From the NCBI GenBank assembly GCA_941918925.1, contig OW799234.1, positions 128,940,895 to 129,004,894 on the forward strand: a stretch of DNA of 64,000 nucleotides. Direction: 5' to 3'. The stretch is from Phyto melanocephala (lineage: Eukaryota; Arthropoda; Insecta; Diptera; Rhinophoridae). Position 1 is the stretch's first letter; every line of letters starts with the position of its first letter. The notes beneath the pieces are model-generated. The model searched no databases and was not told the DNA's origin. It was given only the letters and a program-made list of their open reading frames with translations. Shown piece after piece: positions 45,110-56,000 of the stretch. A program made the translations under genes and the position numbers.

Positions 45110-45312
45110 AATAAAGTTCATTATTTTCTTCAGGTAGTCTTGATTCGTCAGCTGATTATTTTTTCACTTTAGCTGTCAAAGCCCATAGATAAAAAACAAT
45201 TCCCTCTCTCTCTCGTATCTCATTTGTTTCAAATGTCAAACTTTATATATAAAAAAGATAAATAAAAAATTTCTCCCCGAACTGCGACTATCTGATGAAT
45301 AAATGTGCCTTG
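45110..45312. mobile_element. Diverged hAT-type MITE (CAAGGC family)
   Basis: Shares CAGGTAGTCTTGATTCGTCA, 'CAAATGTCAAACTTTATATA' and CTGATGAATAAATGTGCCTTG with the copy at 50762-50954. The left terminus is eroded and I could not find a clean target duplication. Confidence 0.6.
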
Positions 45313-45429
45313 ATTTTAATTAAAATAATTTAAACCGCTATTAGTTCGTACAGTGTAAAATTCAACTTCAGATCACACGAAAAATTATGTCTAAAACAAA
45401 ATGTGAAAAAGTGCCGTAATAATAATAAA

Positions 45430-46330
45430 AATAGAGAGTTGTCAAGAGACAAAAAAAGCGCAATTTTTTCTTGATTTATTTAAATTTTTGACTGTTGGTT
45501 AAACAGTGACGCAGGTAAGCCAGTTTGTAAAGAAATTTGAATTTACCAGATCAACAGTGCAAAGAATCGTAAACAAATATGATGAAAATAAAAATTAAAG
45601 CAATAACGTTGCAAACAGAGGACGGGCCGCCAAAATTACGTCTCGAGATAAAAAAGCTTTAGCGGTTAAAATTGAATAAAACAGTTGCAAACATGTTAAG
45701 AGAGAGTTATAGCTTTAAAATGACCTGAAGCAATAAGGAAAACCCGTAAAGCAAATAATAAATCGATGTTATAGTTTTTATAAAGTAAGTTTAACACTCA
45801 ATGTTACAGAAAGCATTTCATAAAACTAATTTTTTTAGGCTAAGGAAAGGCCTTTACTTACAGCACTGCGTTTAGTACGGGTTAAAAAAATGTCCCTGAT
45901 CACAAAGGCAATGGGACAACATTATTTTTAGCGATGAATCTAAGTTTGATATGTTTTGGTGATGCAAGAATTATTCGAAAATTATTCGAAAAAGCACGGA
46001 GGCATAAAATAAACTGTCTTAAGCGTTCTGTTAAGTTTCCAGCTAGCCTTATGAATGCATGACCTCAAAGAGTGTTGGTCAGTTGACTTCATTGATGGAT
46101 CAGTAACAAAACTAGCCAACTATGGCAAATTTATGTTCCAACATGATGGTGCATCTTCTCACACAGCCAAAAAAAAAATGGAGTAGATGTCTAGGATTAG
46201 ATGGGCCATTGTCTAGCCCAGACCTTAATACTATAGAAAAAATATAGGCACTCATAGAACGGAAAAAATTTTTAGCTACAGCAATGAAAATTAACACAGT
46301 TTCAATCATCAAAAGTAACCACTGTTCGAA
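45430..46330 (+). pseudogene. Tc1-like transposase pseudogene
   Basis: In broken frames the order matches Tc1 transposases: an HTH region with VSQFVKKFEFTRSTVQRIVN near 45510-45575, NRGRAAKIT near 45615, the first catalytic block DNIIFSDESKFD near 45917-45950, and FQHDGASSHTAKK (second catalytic Asp) near 46133-46170, followed by a decayed SPDLN.IE-like stretch near 46215-46245. Many stops and frameshifts mean no product. Confidence 0.75.
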
Positions 46331-46845
46331 TGAGGATTTAAAAAAAAAACAAGAAACTTTATCTTTAGCAAGATGTATTTAAATAGGTGATTGCTGTTGA
46401 TCAGCTGAGCTAATGTTTATAATATACAACTGTCAAAAGTTTTCTATTTTTGCGCGTTTGTTCATATATTAAATTGAGTAAAATCATTTCAAAATAAATA
46501 GTGTTTTTTTAAGTTTTTTTTTTGTCACAAACAAAAACCTTGAATTTTTCAAATAAATTTTAAAAAATGTGTGGGAATGGAATGGGAAACGGAAAATTTT
46601 TTGTATTCCCAAGAAAGAAGGCATCAGAAGTACATGAAGCGAAATTACCGAAAAAATTTTTTAACCAGCTTCCTTGTGCAAAAATTGATAACGAATGCAC
46701 CTGCAGAACATCAATACCTTGATGCACCAAAATAAATTCGTATTTAATGTTTTGAATACGCGATTAGCACGGTTTTACCAAAAACAAACAAACAAACAAA
46801 CAAATTAAAAAAATGTTTGTTGTTCCTTTTTTTTGTTTCATACTA

Positions 46846-47125
46846 GCTGGTGCCCGCGACTTCGTCTGCGTTGTTATCGGGATAAAAGGTAGACTTATTA
46901 ACCTTTTGAAAATATGAAAGAAAAGTCAAAACTTACAACAAAAAAAATATTTGCAACACAAACAACCCATTTAGGCTGTGTGATGATGAGTTTGCCAACG
47001 ACTTCGCCTGGTTATCGTGATAATCTAGGTTATCTATCTATGTGCCGAATTTCATTTAGTTCCGTTCAGCCGTTTTTGCGTGATTGAGTAACAAATATCC
47101 AAACATTCACATTTATTATATAAGT
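46846..47125 (+). repeat. Fragment of an insect interspersed repeat (GCCCGCGACTTCGTCTGCG type)
   Basis: It begins CTAGCTGGTGCCCGCGACTT-CGTCTGCG and later reads CCGAATTTCATTTAGTTCCG-TTCAGCCGTTTTTGCGTGA. This pair of phrases is typical of a widespread class of insect repeats; I recall it but cannot name the family with confidence. There is no coding content. Confidence 0.5.
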
Positions 47126-47163
47126 TGGATTTTCTATTATTTTAAGTCAGTTGTAGGCATATT

Positions 47164-47548
47164 GGGCCAATTCAAAGTGGTTGCATATCAGTCTTATTTG
47201 TACTATTTCATATTATTTTATGCATGCATAAAATTTTTGTTAGTAATTTCCATACAAAAAAAATAATATGACTTTACACATTTGTTTCCTATGTATAAGA
47301 AATTGTTTATGTTATACTTTTAACCATACTGTCTCTCAGAGAGAATTTCTTTGCTTCTCACCTCTCAGAGAGAATATTTTCTATTTTCTTCTTTCCTGTA
47401 TACATACAATTTTTAACAGCGTCATCTCTTTGTCTTCTTTCTTGTATTATATACATAATTTGTTAACAAAAGGTGTTCAAAGTCACTAGTCATATTAATA
47501 TGAATTATATGACATAGTACAATATGAGAGTCTACTTTGAATTGGCCC
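47164..47548. mobile_element. MITE with GGGCCAATTCAAAGT ends
   Basis: GGGCCAATTCAAAGT on the left and ACTTTGAATTGGCCC on the right are perfect inverted repeats, flanked by ATT on both sides. Inside, CTCTCAGAGAGAAT, itself nearly palindromic, occurs twice (about 47331 and 47363). Confidence 0.8.
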
Positions 47549-48086
47549 ATTGAATATGTTATACAAAAAAAAAAATGCTTGTTATTTTTGTATTGTTGTG
47601 TTTGTTGTAGCCGTGCGTTTACCTGTGTTAATATACCTTGAGCTTTAGTTTGTTATTTTGAAACAATTATCCTAATATGTACGAAAATAGTTTTATTAAT
47701 TAAAAGACCGTAAAACATGATTTTAAAGAATTTTGCATTTGCGATACAATCATTTTTACTTTTTAAAATATGTACTTTTAAATGTTGATTTGCCAAAAAA
47801 GGCTTGGTGTAAGAATTAAAAGTTTTTAGGATAAGTCGAAAAGGGTCAAGGTAAGGGTACTTATATGATGCTGTTAGATTTGTAAACTTTCAAACGAAAA
47901 AAAAAAAAACTCAATTTAAAATAAAAAAAGTATACAATAAGTTTCACAACAAAGACAAATTAAATAAAAAATATGTATGTTTTATAATTTTTTAAATTTC
48001 TAGATTAATATAAATAATTAAAAAAAAAAATATTTTTGTATTAAGAACATAAAAACACTTTTAAATTAAAAACAAAAAAACATAGT

Positions 48087-48448
48087 CAAGGCATATCCAT
48101 AAGGTACTTGTATGCAATCAGCTGACTGTTTTTTTTTTATATACAATTTATAAGCGTTAATCAACTTTTTTTTTAAAAGTCTGTCTGCATTTGTCCAATT
48201 TAATTTTTTTTATTTTTATTCTACAATAAATAATTCGCAGTTGCAGTTGGTTTAAAACGTTTTAAAAAATACAAAGCCATCAATAAAAAGTTTTCGCTTT
48301 AAAGTTTTTTAAAAATTCTTAAAATTAAAGAAGAAAATAAAAAAATTGTGTGACATATGCCGGCATATATGCAAAAACAAAATGCATGAGTTTTTTAATT
48401 GTAATGTTTGTTGGGGCGATGCATATACTACCTTATGGATATGCCTTG
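48087..48448. mobile_element. hAT-type MITE (CAAGGCATATCC family)
   Basis: CAAGGCATATCCATAAGGTA and TACCTTATGGATATGCCTTG are perfect 20-base inverted ends. The flanks AACATAGT and AACATAAG are consistent with an eroded 8-bp duplication. There is no coding content. Confidence 0.8.
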
Positions 48449-48849
48449 AACATAAGCAAGTATTGTCAAGACAAATGTTTAATTTAAAAAAATGAAAGAT
48501 TTTTTTTTTAAATAGGGACGACTTTGTATTAAAAGAAAATGTATAAAAAAGAAAAAAAGGTTTAAAAACAAAGAGATTTATAAAATTGTGTATCTAGTTG
48601 TAGACATCATTTTTAGTAAAATTAAAGTACATAAATAACAATACAAATTATTAAATAAAAAAAATTATTACATAAACATCATACATTTGTAGGTATGGCC
48701 TTGTGGTAATTAAATATGTTCTATACCATTACAATTGATGGGTATAATATGTATGTGTGTGTGTCTTTATCCAGATATTTGAATGAAATTATTTTTTTAA
48801 TGTTAATACAATGTATGTAGTATGTGTCGATAATAAGATTATGTTAAGA

Positions 48850-48851
<2 letters not shown>

Positions 48852-48883
<32 letters not shown>
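48852..48883 (+). repeat. (GT)n microsatellite
   Basis: About 16 GT units in the Adar 3' flank. Confidence 0.95.
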
Positions 48884-48884
<1 letters not shown>

Positions 48885-49111
48885 TATTTATGTATGTATG
48901 CATTTTTTTGTATACATAGTTGTAATTTTAATTATGTGTATTTGTTATGAATTATTGAATATTTGAATTATGTATTCGATCTGTTTATACGTACGTATGT
49001 ATGTATGCATTTATATTTATGTTTTTTACGTTCTTGTTTTTTCCAATTATTACTTTTAGACTAAAACGCCATAATACTTGCTTTACTTAGTTCCAGCATC
49101 TTAGCTACATT

Positions 49112-49939
49112 CTATTCTAGAAATATTCTAGAGCTCAATTTATTTAATGCCATTAAATTTGCGGCAGCAGATTTTTTCAAAGTTCCTAGAGAACCTTTAA
49201 AAAATTTTACGAATTTTTTATTAATTTTCTGTTCAATGCCAAGAAAAATTGTTCTTAAATTAAATAATATTTGTTGTTGTTGTTTTTGTTGTTTAAGGAA
49301 GAATTTCGATAAGACTTGAAAATAGAAATTAGTTTTAAGGCAAATTGTCTTTTGTAAGGAGAAGATGTTTTCATGTTTATCGTCATCATCTTTTCTAAGA
49401 TTTTCGAATGCCTTAATGAGTTTACTTGGACTTGGAAATTTACGAGGAGTTAAAGGATTTTGTTTAATGTTCTTATGATTATGTAAAGTAGCATTTATAT
49501 ATTGAACTATAAAAGCCAGTTGCAGTAATTGTAATAAATAGTTTATAGTTAAAATAACTACTAAATTGTTTTGTTTCTTATCTTGCTTATGCTGATGATT
49601 AATTACTTTTAAATTTAAGTTTAAGTGTAATAATAATAATAATAAAGTTATTATCCAAAATACTAATTGAGTTTTTAAAAATATTAATAAATATTGTTGC
49701 TGTGAAGATACGTTAAGTTGACAGGTGTTTAAGAAATCATACAGATTTAACATTTGCATCATTGATGTCGTTATCATTATCGTCATCATCAACATGACTA
49801 TAGCAAATTGTAGGCTTAAGTTGTTGTCTATTGTACACCTTGACATCTTGTGTTGTTGTCGTTTCAATTGTATTGGATATTGGAAAACAAAATGTTGTAG
49901 TTGTAATGCTGCTGATTTAAATTCTTCAAATTTAAGCAG
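49112..49939 (-). CDS. 275-codon in-frame extension after the Adar stop (possible readthrough product)
   Basis: Directly after the Adar TGA (49942-49940) the same reading frame continues without a stop to TAG at 49114-49112. The codon after TGA is CTG, giving TGA-CTG, a context of the leaky TGA-CT type. The tail has hydrophobic stretches (LVFWIITLLLLLLHLNL and VVILTINYLLQLLQLAFIVQ), Gln runs, and a hydrophilic C-terminal half with Lys/Asp-rich segments (RKDDDDKHE). No domain is recognised. The first ATG lies at 49846, so a separate 244-aa downstream cistron is another reading. In this AT-rich DNA such a long gap without stops is unexpected by chance. Whether it is translated is unknown. Confidence 0.45.
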   Translation of the reverse strand: MLKFEEFKSAALQLQHFVFQYPIQLKRQQHKMSRCTIDNNLSLQFAIVMLMMTIMITTSMMQMLNLYDFLNTCQLNVSSQQQYLLIFLKTQLVFWIITLLLLLLHLNLNLKVINHQHKQDKKQNNLVVILTINYLLQLLQLAFIVQYINATLHNHKNIKQNPLTPRKFPSPSKLIKAFENLRKDDDDKHENIFSLQKTICLKTNFYFQVLSKFFLKQQKQQQQILFNLRTIFLGIEQKINKKFVKFFKGSLGTLKKSAAANLMALNKLSSRIFLE

Positions 49940-50038
49940 TCATTCCGGAAGCGCAAATTCATCTTGTTCTTGGGGTTTCTTTAACCAATTTCCCAAGTCT
50001 TCACGTCTGAACGCCGCAAATAGTTCACGTTTGGCAAT
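49940..50038 (-). CDS. Adar: Adar terminal coding exon
   Basis: [32 protein letters not shown], then TGA. This is the conserved ADAR C-terminus, so TGA is the standard stop. The acceptor is CGATTGCAG. Confidence 0.93.
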   Translation of the reverse strand: MAKRELFAAFRREDLGNWLKKPQEQDEFALPE

Positions 50039-53000
50039 CTGCAATCGTTTTGAATTGACAAGAAAATGTTTAAATTAATAAAAATTGTTTTCGTTTTATT
50101 TGCATAATAAATACTACTCTAATATTGCATTTAAGAACAAAACAAAAAACAAAACTAAAATAAAACCAATTCATCTCCACCTGATAATCTTTAACTTTAG
50201 CCTTTGTCTGCCCATAATCGGTTTGTATCTTCTTTTCCGGCAAGCCGGGTAGATTCTTCACTAGATTTCCGTATTTACGGAAAAACATTTGTTTTGTTAT
50301 GCGCGATATTTGATTGTTAACCGTTTTGCCAGTCAACGAATTCACCACTTCCACCTCAGTATCACCGGTTGTCCAATTAATACCAAAATTCGGTGCCTTG
50401 GCCTGATTGCGCGGCTCCGACGATGTGAGCTGAGCCAAGCGTGGCTTATTGAGATGATAGGGTGGTGGAAGACCTTGTATGGATTTTTCAATGCGTCCGC
50501 AAACAGCACGATACATATGCTCGGGATGTAATAAGCTGCCCAATACTATGGAATGCAAATAGATTGGTTCTATTATAGAGGACAGTAGAGATCCTTGGAT
50601 GCCGACTATGTTCCAGCGTGCTATTTTATCCGAACAAGACATGGTGAGTAGACGATGACCCTGGTGTATGCAAATATATATTTTATTCACATTTTAATCA
50701 TAAAAAAAAATTGAAAATATATTTTGTTTTTTTATAATAAAATTTAAATGAAACCGAAAATCAAGGCAAATTTATAAATCAGGTAGTCTTGAATCGTCAC
50801 TTATTTTAAACTTCAGTTGTCAGAGTCCATATACATATAAAAAATAATTCTCTCTCTTCTCTCATTTATTTCAAATGTCATACTTTATATATAAAAAATA
50901 TAAATAAAAATGTTCTCTCCGAACTGCGATTACCTGATGAATAAATGTGCCCTGCCGAAAATTTAACATTTTTAATTTATTTTCTGATAAACTTTTGTAG
51001 GCAGTGGTTTTTTCTTTTGATCAATCAAATATTTTTGAAATGCATTCGTAAACACACTGTACTTTAATACGAAACGCAATCTAGCCAAGTTTATCTTTAA
51101 ACTTTTGCTTATGGGATTAAATTTTGAAAATTAAATTTATTAAATGTCTTTGGAAACAAATGTACATATTCGCAGTCAATTGGACCGCATTACTTTTATC
51201 CCATATGGTTGGTAGTCAGGACATCTGCCTTTTACAAAGAAGGCCTGGGTTCGACTCCCGGTATGGGACATTTTTTTTTCTTTTAAAATTTGCAAATTCT
51301 TAATTAGATTGTTAATTTTTTAACTTTTCTCGTTTTATTTTTATAATATTTTATACCTATTGGAAATCAATTTTAATTCATTTAAGATTTATTGCACGAA
51401 ATTTTATTTAAAAAAACACGTCATATAAACCTTTGATATATAAATATTACATTAATATGAAGAAAAGTAATTAAAAAACATTTTAGTAGTTTGAAAAATG
51501 ACAACAGTTTCTTCCCCACTAATTAAACGTGCGACAGTTTCTCTTATAAACATGTTGTTGTTGTTAATTGTGTTTTGTTTACGTGGTTTTCCTATCCCAT
51601 ATGGTCTAGTGGCTAGGATATCTGGCTTTCACCCAGAAGGCCCGGGTTCGATTCCCGGTATGGGAAGTTTTTTTTTTCTTCTAAATTAACGATTTTTTAA
51701 TTATTTTTTTTAATTCTCAATTTTTTTTAAATATTAATTGCACGACATTTTCATAAGAAAACGTAATCGAAAATTTTTGCAAAATATATATGACATTAAT
51801 AAAAGGGTGTTTCAGTAAGAATGCATTTTTTCATTTTGACATAGGAACACATATTTTTCGTAATAAATGTGATCTTTTTTACTGAATTTTAAAGAAGACA
51901 AGTTTTGATTAAGTATGGAATAAAATACGTGTTAAATATCTTTCACTGGTCTGATGACAGGCCTTTAATCTCTTAGTTAAATTTTCCATGATTTTTTCAC
52001 GGAGATGTGGCTGTATCTACCGATGAAGCATTGGATCTCGGATTTGAGCTCAGAAATTGTTTGTGGTTTATCGCATAAACTTAAAACCCAAAGAAAAAAA
52101 TCCCACGGCGTTTAATCACATGATCTTTGTGGTCAGTTGTGATCAACATTTCATGAGATAATTTGTTCTGGAAATCTTTGCTACAAGAAATTTACTGTTT
52201 CATGCGTGGTGTGGCAGATGGCACCATCTTGCTGAAATTACATGTCGTCCAGATTCATGCCATCCAGTTAAGGCCACAAGAACGCCGCCTGACCAAAATC
52301 CGCACTAGATAGTTACTCGTTGTGGGTACATTTAATTCTCATGGATTGCGTAAGGATTTTCTGAACCCTAAGTTCGAAAATTGGCATTGACTTTACTTTG
52401 CTCCATTACCTCATTGGACGAATTGCCAGCACTTACTACGGTCTGCTGAGTAAGCTGAATTTTGTACGCATGAAGATAGAGGTCTTTTGTCAAAATCGCT
52501 GCGTAGTGTGTCGTGAAATGTGAGGTTGTAAAGAACGATGCCACATTAAAGTTTTGAATTTTCGGCGTCACTTTCGCTTATAATAGCAGTGTGTCCAAGA
52601 GACCGACCGGTACGTTTATGCACAGGAGTCTTAATAACCTAACCAACATATTAAAATTTTTAGACTACTTTTTAAATGGTTGACACATTAAGTGCATTAA
52701 TTAACTGAAAATTATCCAAAGTTTGCAAGCAGTCTCAAAACAACTTTCCAAACTTTTGTAATAAGTTTTTAAAATTATAGCGCGTTGATCTTTCGTAATT
52801 TTTAATAATCGAAATAAACACAAGTAAAAGCTGCCAATCTTCAGAGTTGCCATTTGCACAAAAAAATTAACACTAAATTTAAAAATTACATTCTTACTGA
52901 GACACCGTTTGTTAAGAAAGTATTTAAGCATTTTATTTTTTTAAAAAAGGTGAGAATTGAAAACAGTTTTTTCCTCACAAATTGGACGCGTTGCAGTGTC

Positions 53001-56000
53001 GCTATTACACCTGAGTACTATATGTGTTTTGTTTCAACACTTTCTATATCCCATATGGTCTAGTGGCTAGGATATCTGGCTTTCACCCAGAAGGCCCGGG
53101 TTCGATTCCCGGTATGGGAAAATTTTTTTTTTCTAAATACAGCTAATATTTTTAATTTTCTGAATGTTACATTATTTTTTATCATTATTTTTGTTTTTGT
53201 TATTTTTAATTGAAGTGCAATTATATGCGTTTTTAGGGCTTTAAAACTAATTCCATATGGTCTAGTGTCTGTGATATCTAGCTTTCATCCAGAAAGTCCG
53301 ACATATTATAATAAGAATAACTAAAATAAGGGAATTTTTACATAATATAATGCATTTTGCGAAATTCACCACAAACAAATGGTGTTGCGGGAATTAAAAT
53401 TAATATTCATACACAGCAAATGTTGTGTTATACATCTGATCTAGTATGTGAATTTTATCTCGAAAGTCTAGGTTCGATTCCTGCGAACGAAACTTTTGTT
53501 ATTTGTTTTTTTTCTTTTATAAAAGCAGAGTGTTTTAAACTTTTTATGTTTTCAATTTAGTTTTATCTCTTTTTTAAAACAAGATATTAAATGAAGTTAA
53601 TTTAAGTGTTTGCAGTTAGTTTTTGCTTGACTTGGACAAATTGAAAGAATAAATTACATTATTTAGTCTAATAAGCTAGAGAACACAATATAGTCATATT
53701 GCCCTGAAATGACGTCACTGAACTGATATATGATAATGATTCCAAACATAATAAGCTCGCTGCAAGAAGAATATGATAAAAAAAAAAGTTTTGCAGCGAC
53801 ACGTATGTGTGTAAAGCAAACTAAAGTTTATCAGAATATTAGAAAAAAAAAATGTTAAATGCATAAACAATTTATCTGTTAAATAATCGTTTTCAAACTT
53901 ACCTCCAAAACACCATCCCAGGTTTGTATACCATCACTACTCTTAACGGGTATTGTGCCCTCACCAGACTCAATCTTTGTACGCAATTGACCACGGGCTT
54001 TTCTATTTTTATTTAATTTTTTTTTTGTTGCAGAAGACAACGATGATTGGAGTAGCAGGAGTTAGGTTGTTGTTGTAGTGGTAGTATTTGTTTTATAATT
54101 TAAATTTTTAATTTTTTTTTTCGGTTCAAATTTGTTTTTTTTTTGTCAATATATATAAAAGTTATTGGGTTAAAAAAGTATATTGTGTTAGAAAAACAAA
54201 AAAAAAAAAAAAAACGAAAAAACATTTTTACAGCAACAATAAGTAAAATATGAATTTGTAGTTGTAGCAGTAGAGTAAAAGAGAGAATAAAGGATGTAAT
54301 GATTAATTTACAACAAATAAAAAAAAAAAAACAAATTCAAAACAATTTTATGGAACACAATAAAGACAAAAGAAATTTAATAAAATTGAATCCACAATGT
54401 TTTCGAACGTAGACAAAAGTTAAGCATAAAAAAGAAAGAATAGATTAAAAAAACGAGTACAAGAAAAAAAAAACACAAAGAAAAGTAGAGAAAATAAATT
54501 ATTAAGGTATTTATTATCGTTGTTGTTTCAGAACTATTTTTAAGATTGTTTACGAAATTATAAAACAACAAACCGATCTAATACGATAAAAAATAAATGC
54601 ATTATTTTATGATTTTCTTTTTGTCTTTCAAACATTGGGTCTTTTTAAAAAATAATTAAAAAAAAAAAAAAAAAAAAACAAAATCTAAATAATATTGAAA
54701 TGAGATTTGAATAAAACTAAAATGAATTTAGGAGAATTTTCAAAATTCAAGTATTTAAAAATAAATTTTATTTGTTTGTGTGTAAATGCAGACAGCGGTT
54801 TGAACTTAGTCACTAAACCGTTAGTATCCCATATGGTCTAGTGGCTAGGATATCTGGCTTTCACCCAGAAGGCCCGGGTTCGATTCCCGGTATGGGAATT
54901 TTTTTTTTCTCGTGTTTTCTTTCTTTCTGACTCTGTTATTTATTTTTAAATACTTTGTTTTTTGAAAATTTCGTTTCCAAAAATTGTTCTTTTTCTGTTT
55001 TAGTTTTTACTCTACTTGTTCTACAAACAAAACTATTGGTAAATTATCTTTCTTTTTTTTCATTTACTTTTTTTATGTATGTAAAAATTGATTTTTTATA
55101 TATTAAAAAAACAAGGAAAATTATTATATATAAAAAAGAATATATCAAAGATATTAATTTTTTACCTATTTGGGTGTTTATCAACACTCGAGTCATTTTC
55201 GTGGGGACTAAAAATGCGAGCATCCCCACAAGGCGCTGTGTTAATGTACAGATGAAAATGTACACCGGTTTTCAATTTGTACGGGTATTGCGCATTTTCT
55301 TGGTTCCTCACGAAAATTGACTGATTTGCTGTTGCTATAAAAATAAATAAAATAAATTTTTGTTTTTATTAATGTCATGGTATTTTGCGGGCGGCTTCTT
55401 ATTTTATAAAAAAAAATTTTTTGGGTTAATAAAAGTACTTCAAAACAAACAAAAAAAAAAATAAATAAATAAATAAAAGAACTTGTAGTGGATGTTAATT
55501 ATAGTTATTTTCTTTAAACTAAATTAAGTACTAAGTGTTAAAAATAAATTTTAAAAATATTTAAAAATCTACTGAAAAAAAATTATAATAAAAATATATA
55601 TTATTTAAACTGTAAAAAAGTTTACAAATAAAAAACAAATTAAATCATAGAATAATTTTAGTCAAATTATAAACAAAAATTTTGGAAGGCAACAATATTT
55701 GCAAATGGTTTTTAGTACGAAATAAAAAAAATTAATAAAGAAATGCTGGTCGAAAATGTTAATAAAAAGAAAAGATGATTTTCAAGATGCTGGATTTTCG
55801 GTTTTATGTTAGATTTTGCTAATATCCCATATGGTCTAGTGGCTAGGATATCTGGCTTTCACCCAGAAGGCCCGGGTTCGATTCCCGGTATGGGAAGCAG
55901 TTATTTTAATTTTCAATTATTTATTACCTTGACACTTTCTGTATTATATTTTCACGTCGTTAGATTTTTTTTATGTTTTAACTTTATAAACATATTCATA

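Noticed and set aside
49725..50078. 117-codon plus-strand frame
   Set aside because: It overlaps the last Adar exon and its 3' extension in antisense. The minus-strand reading gives the conserved ADAR C-terminus.
50070..50690. A single 206-codon minus-strand gene
   Set aside because: Its two ends run through introns; only 50181-50660 matches ADAR and is bounded by splice sites.
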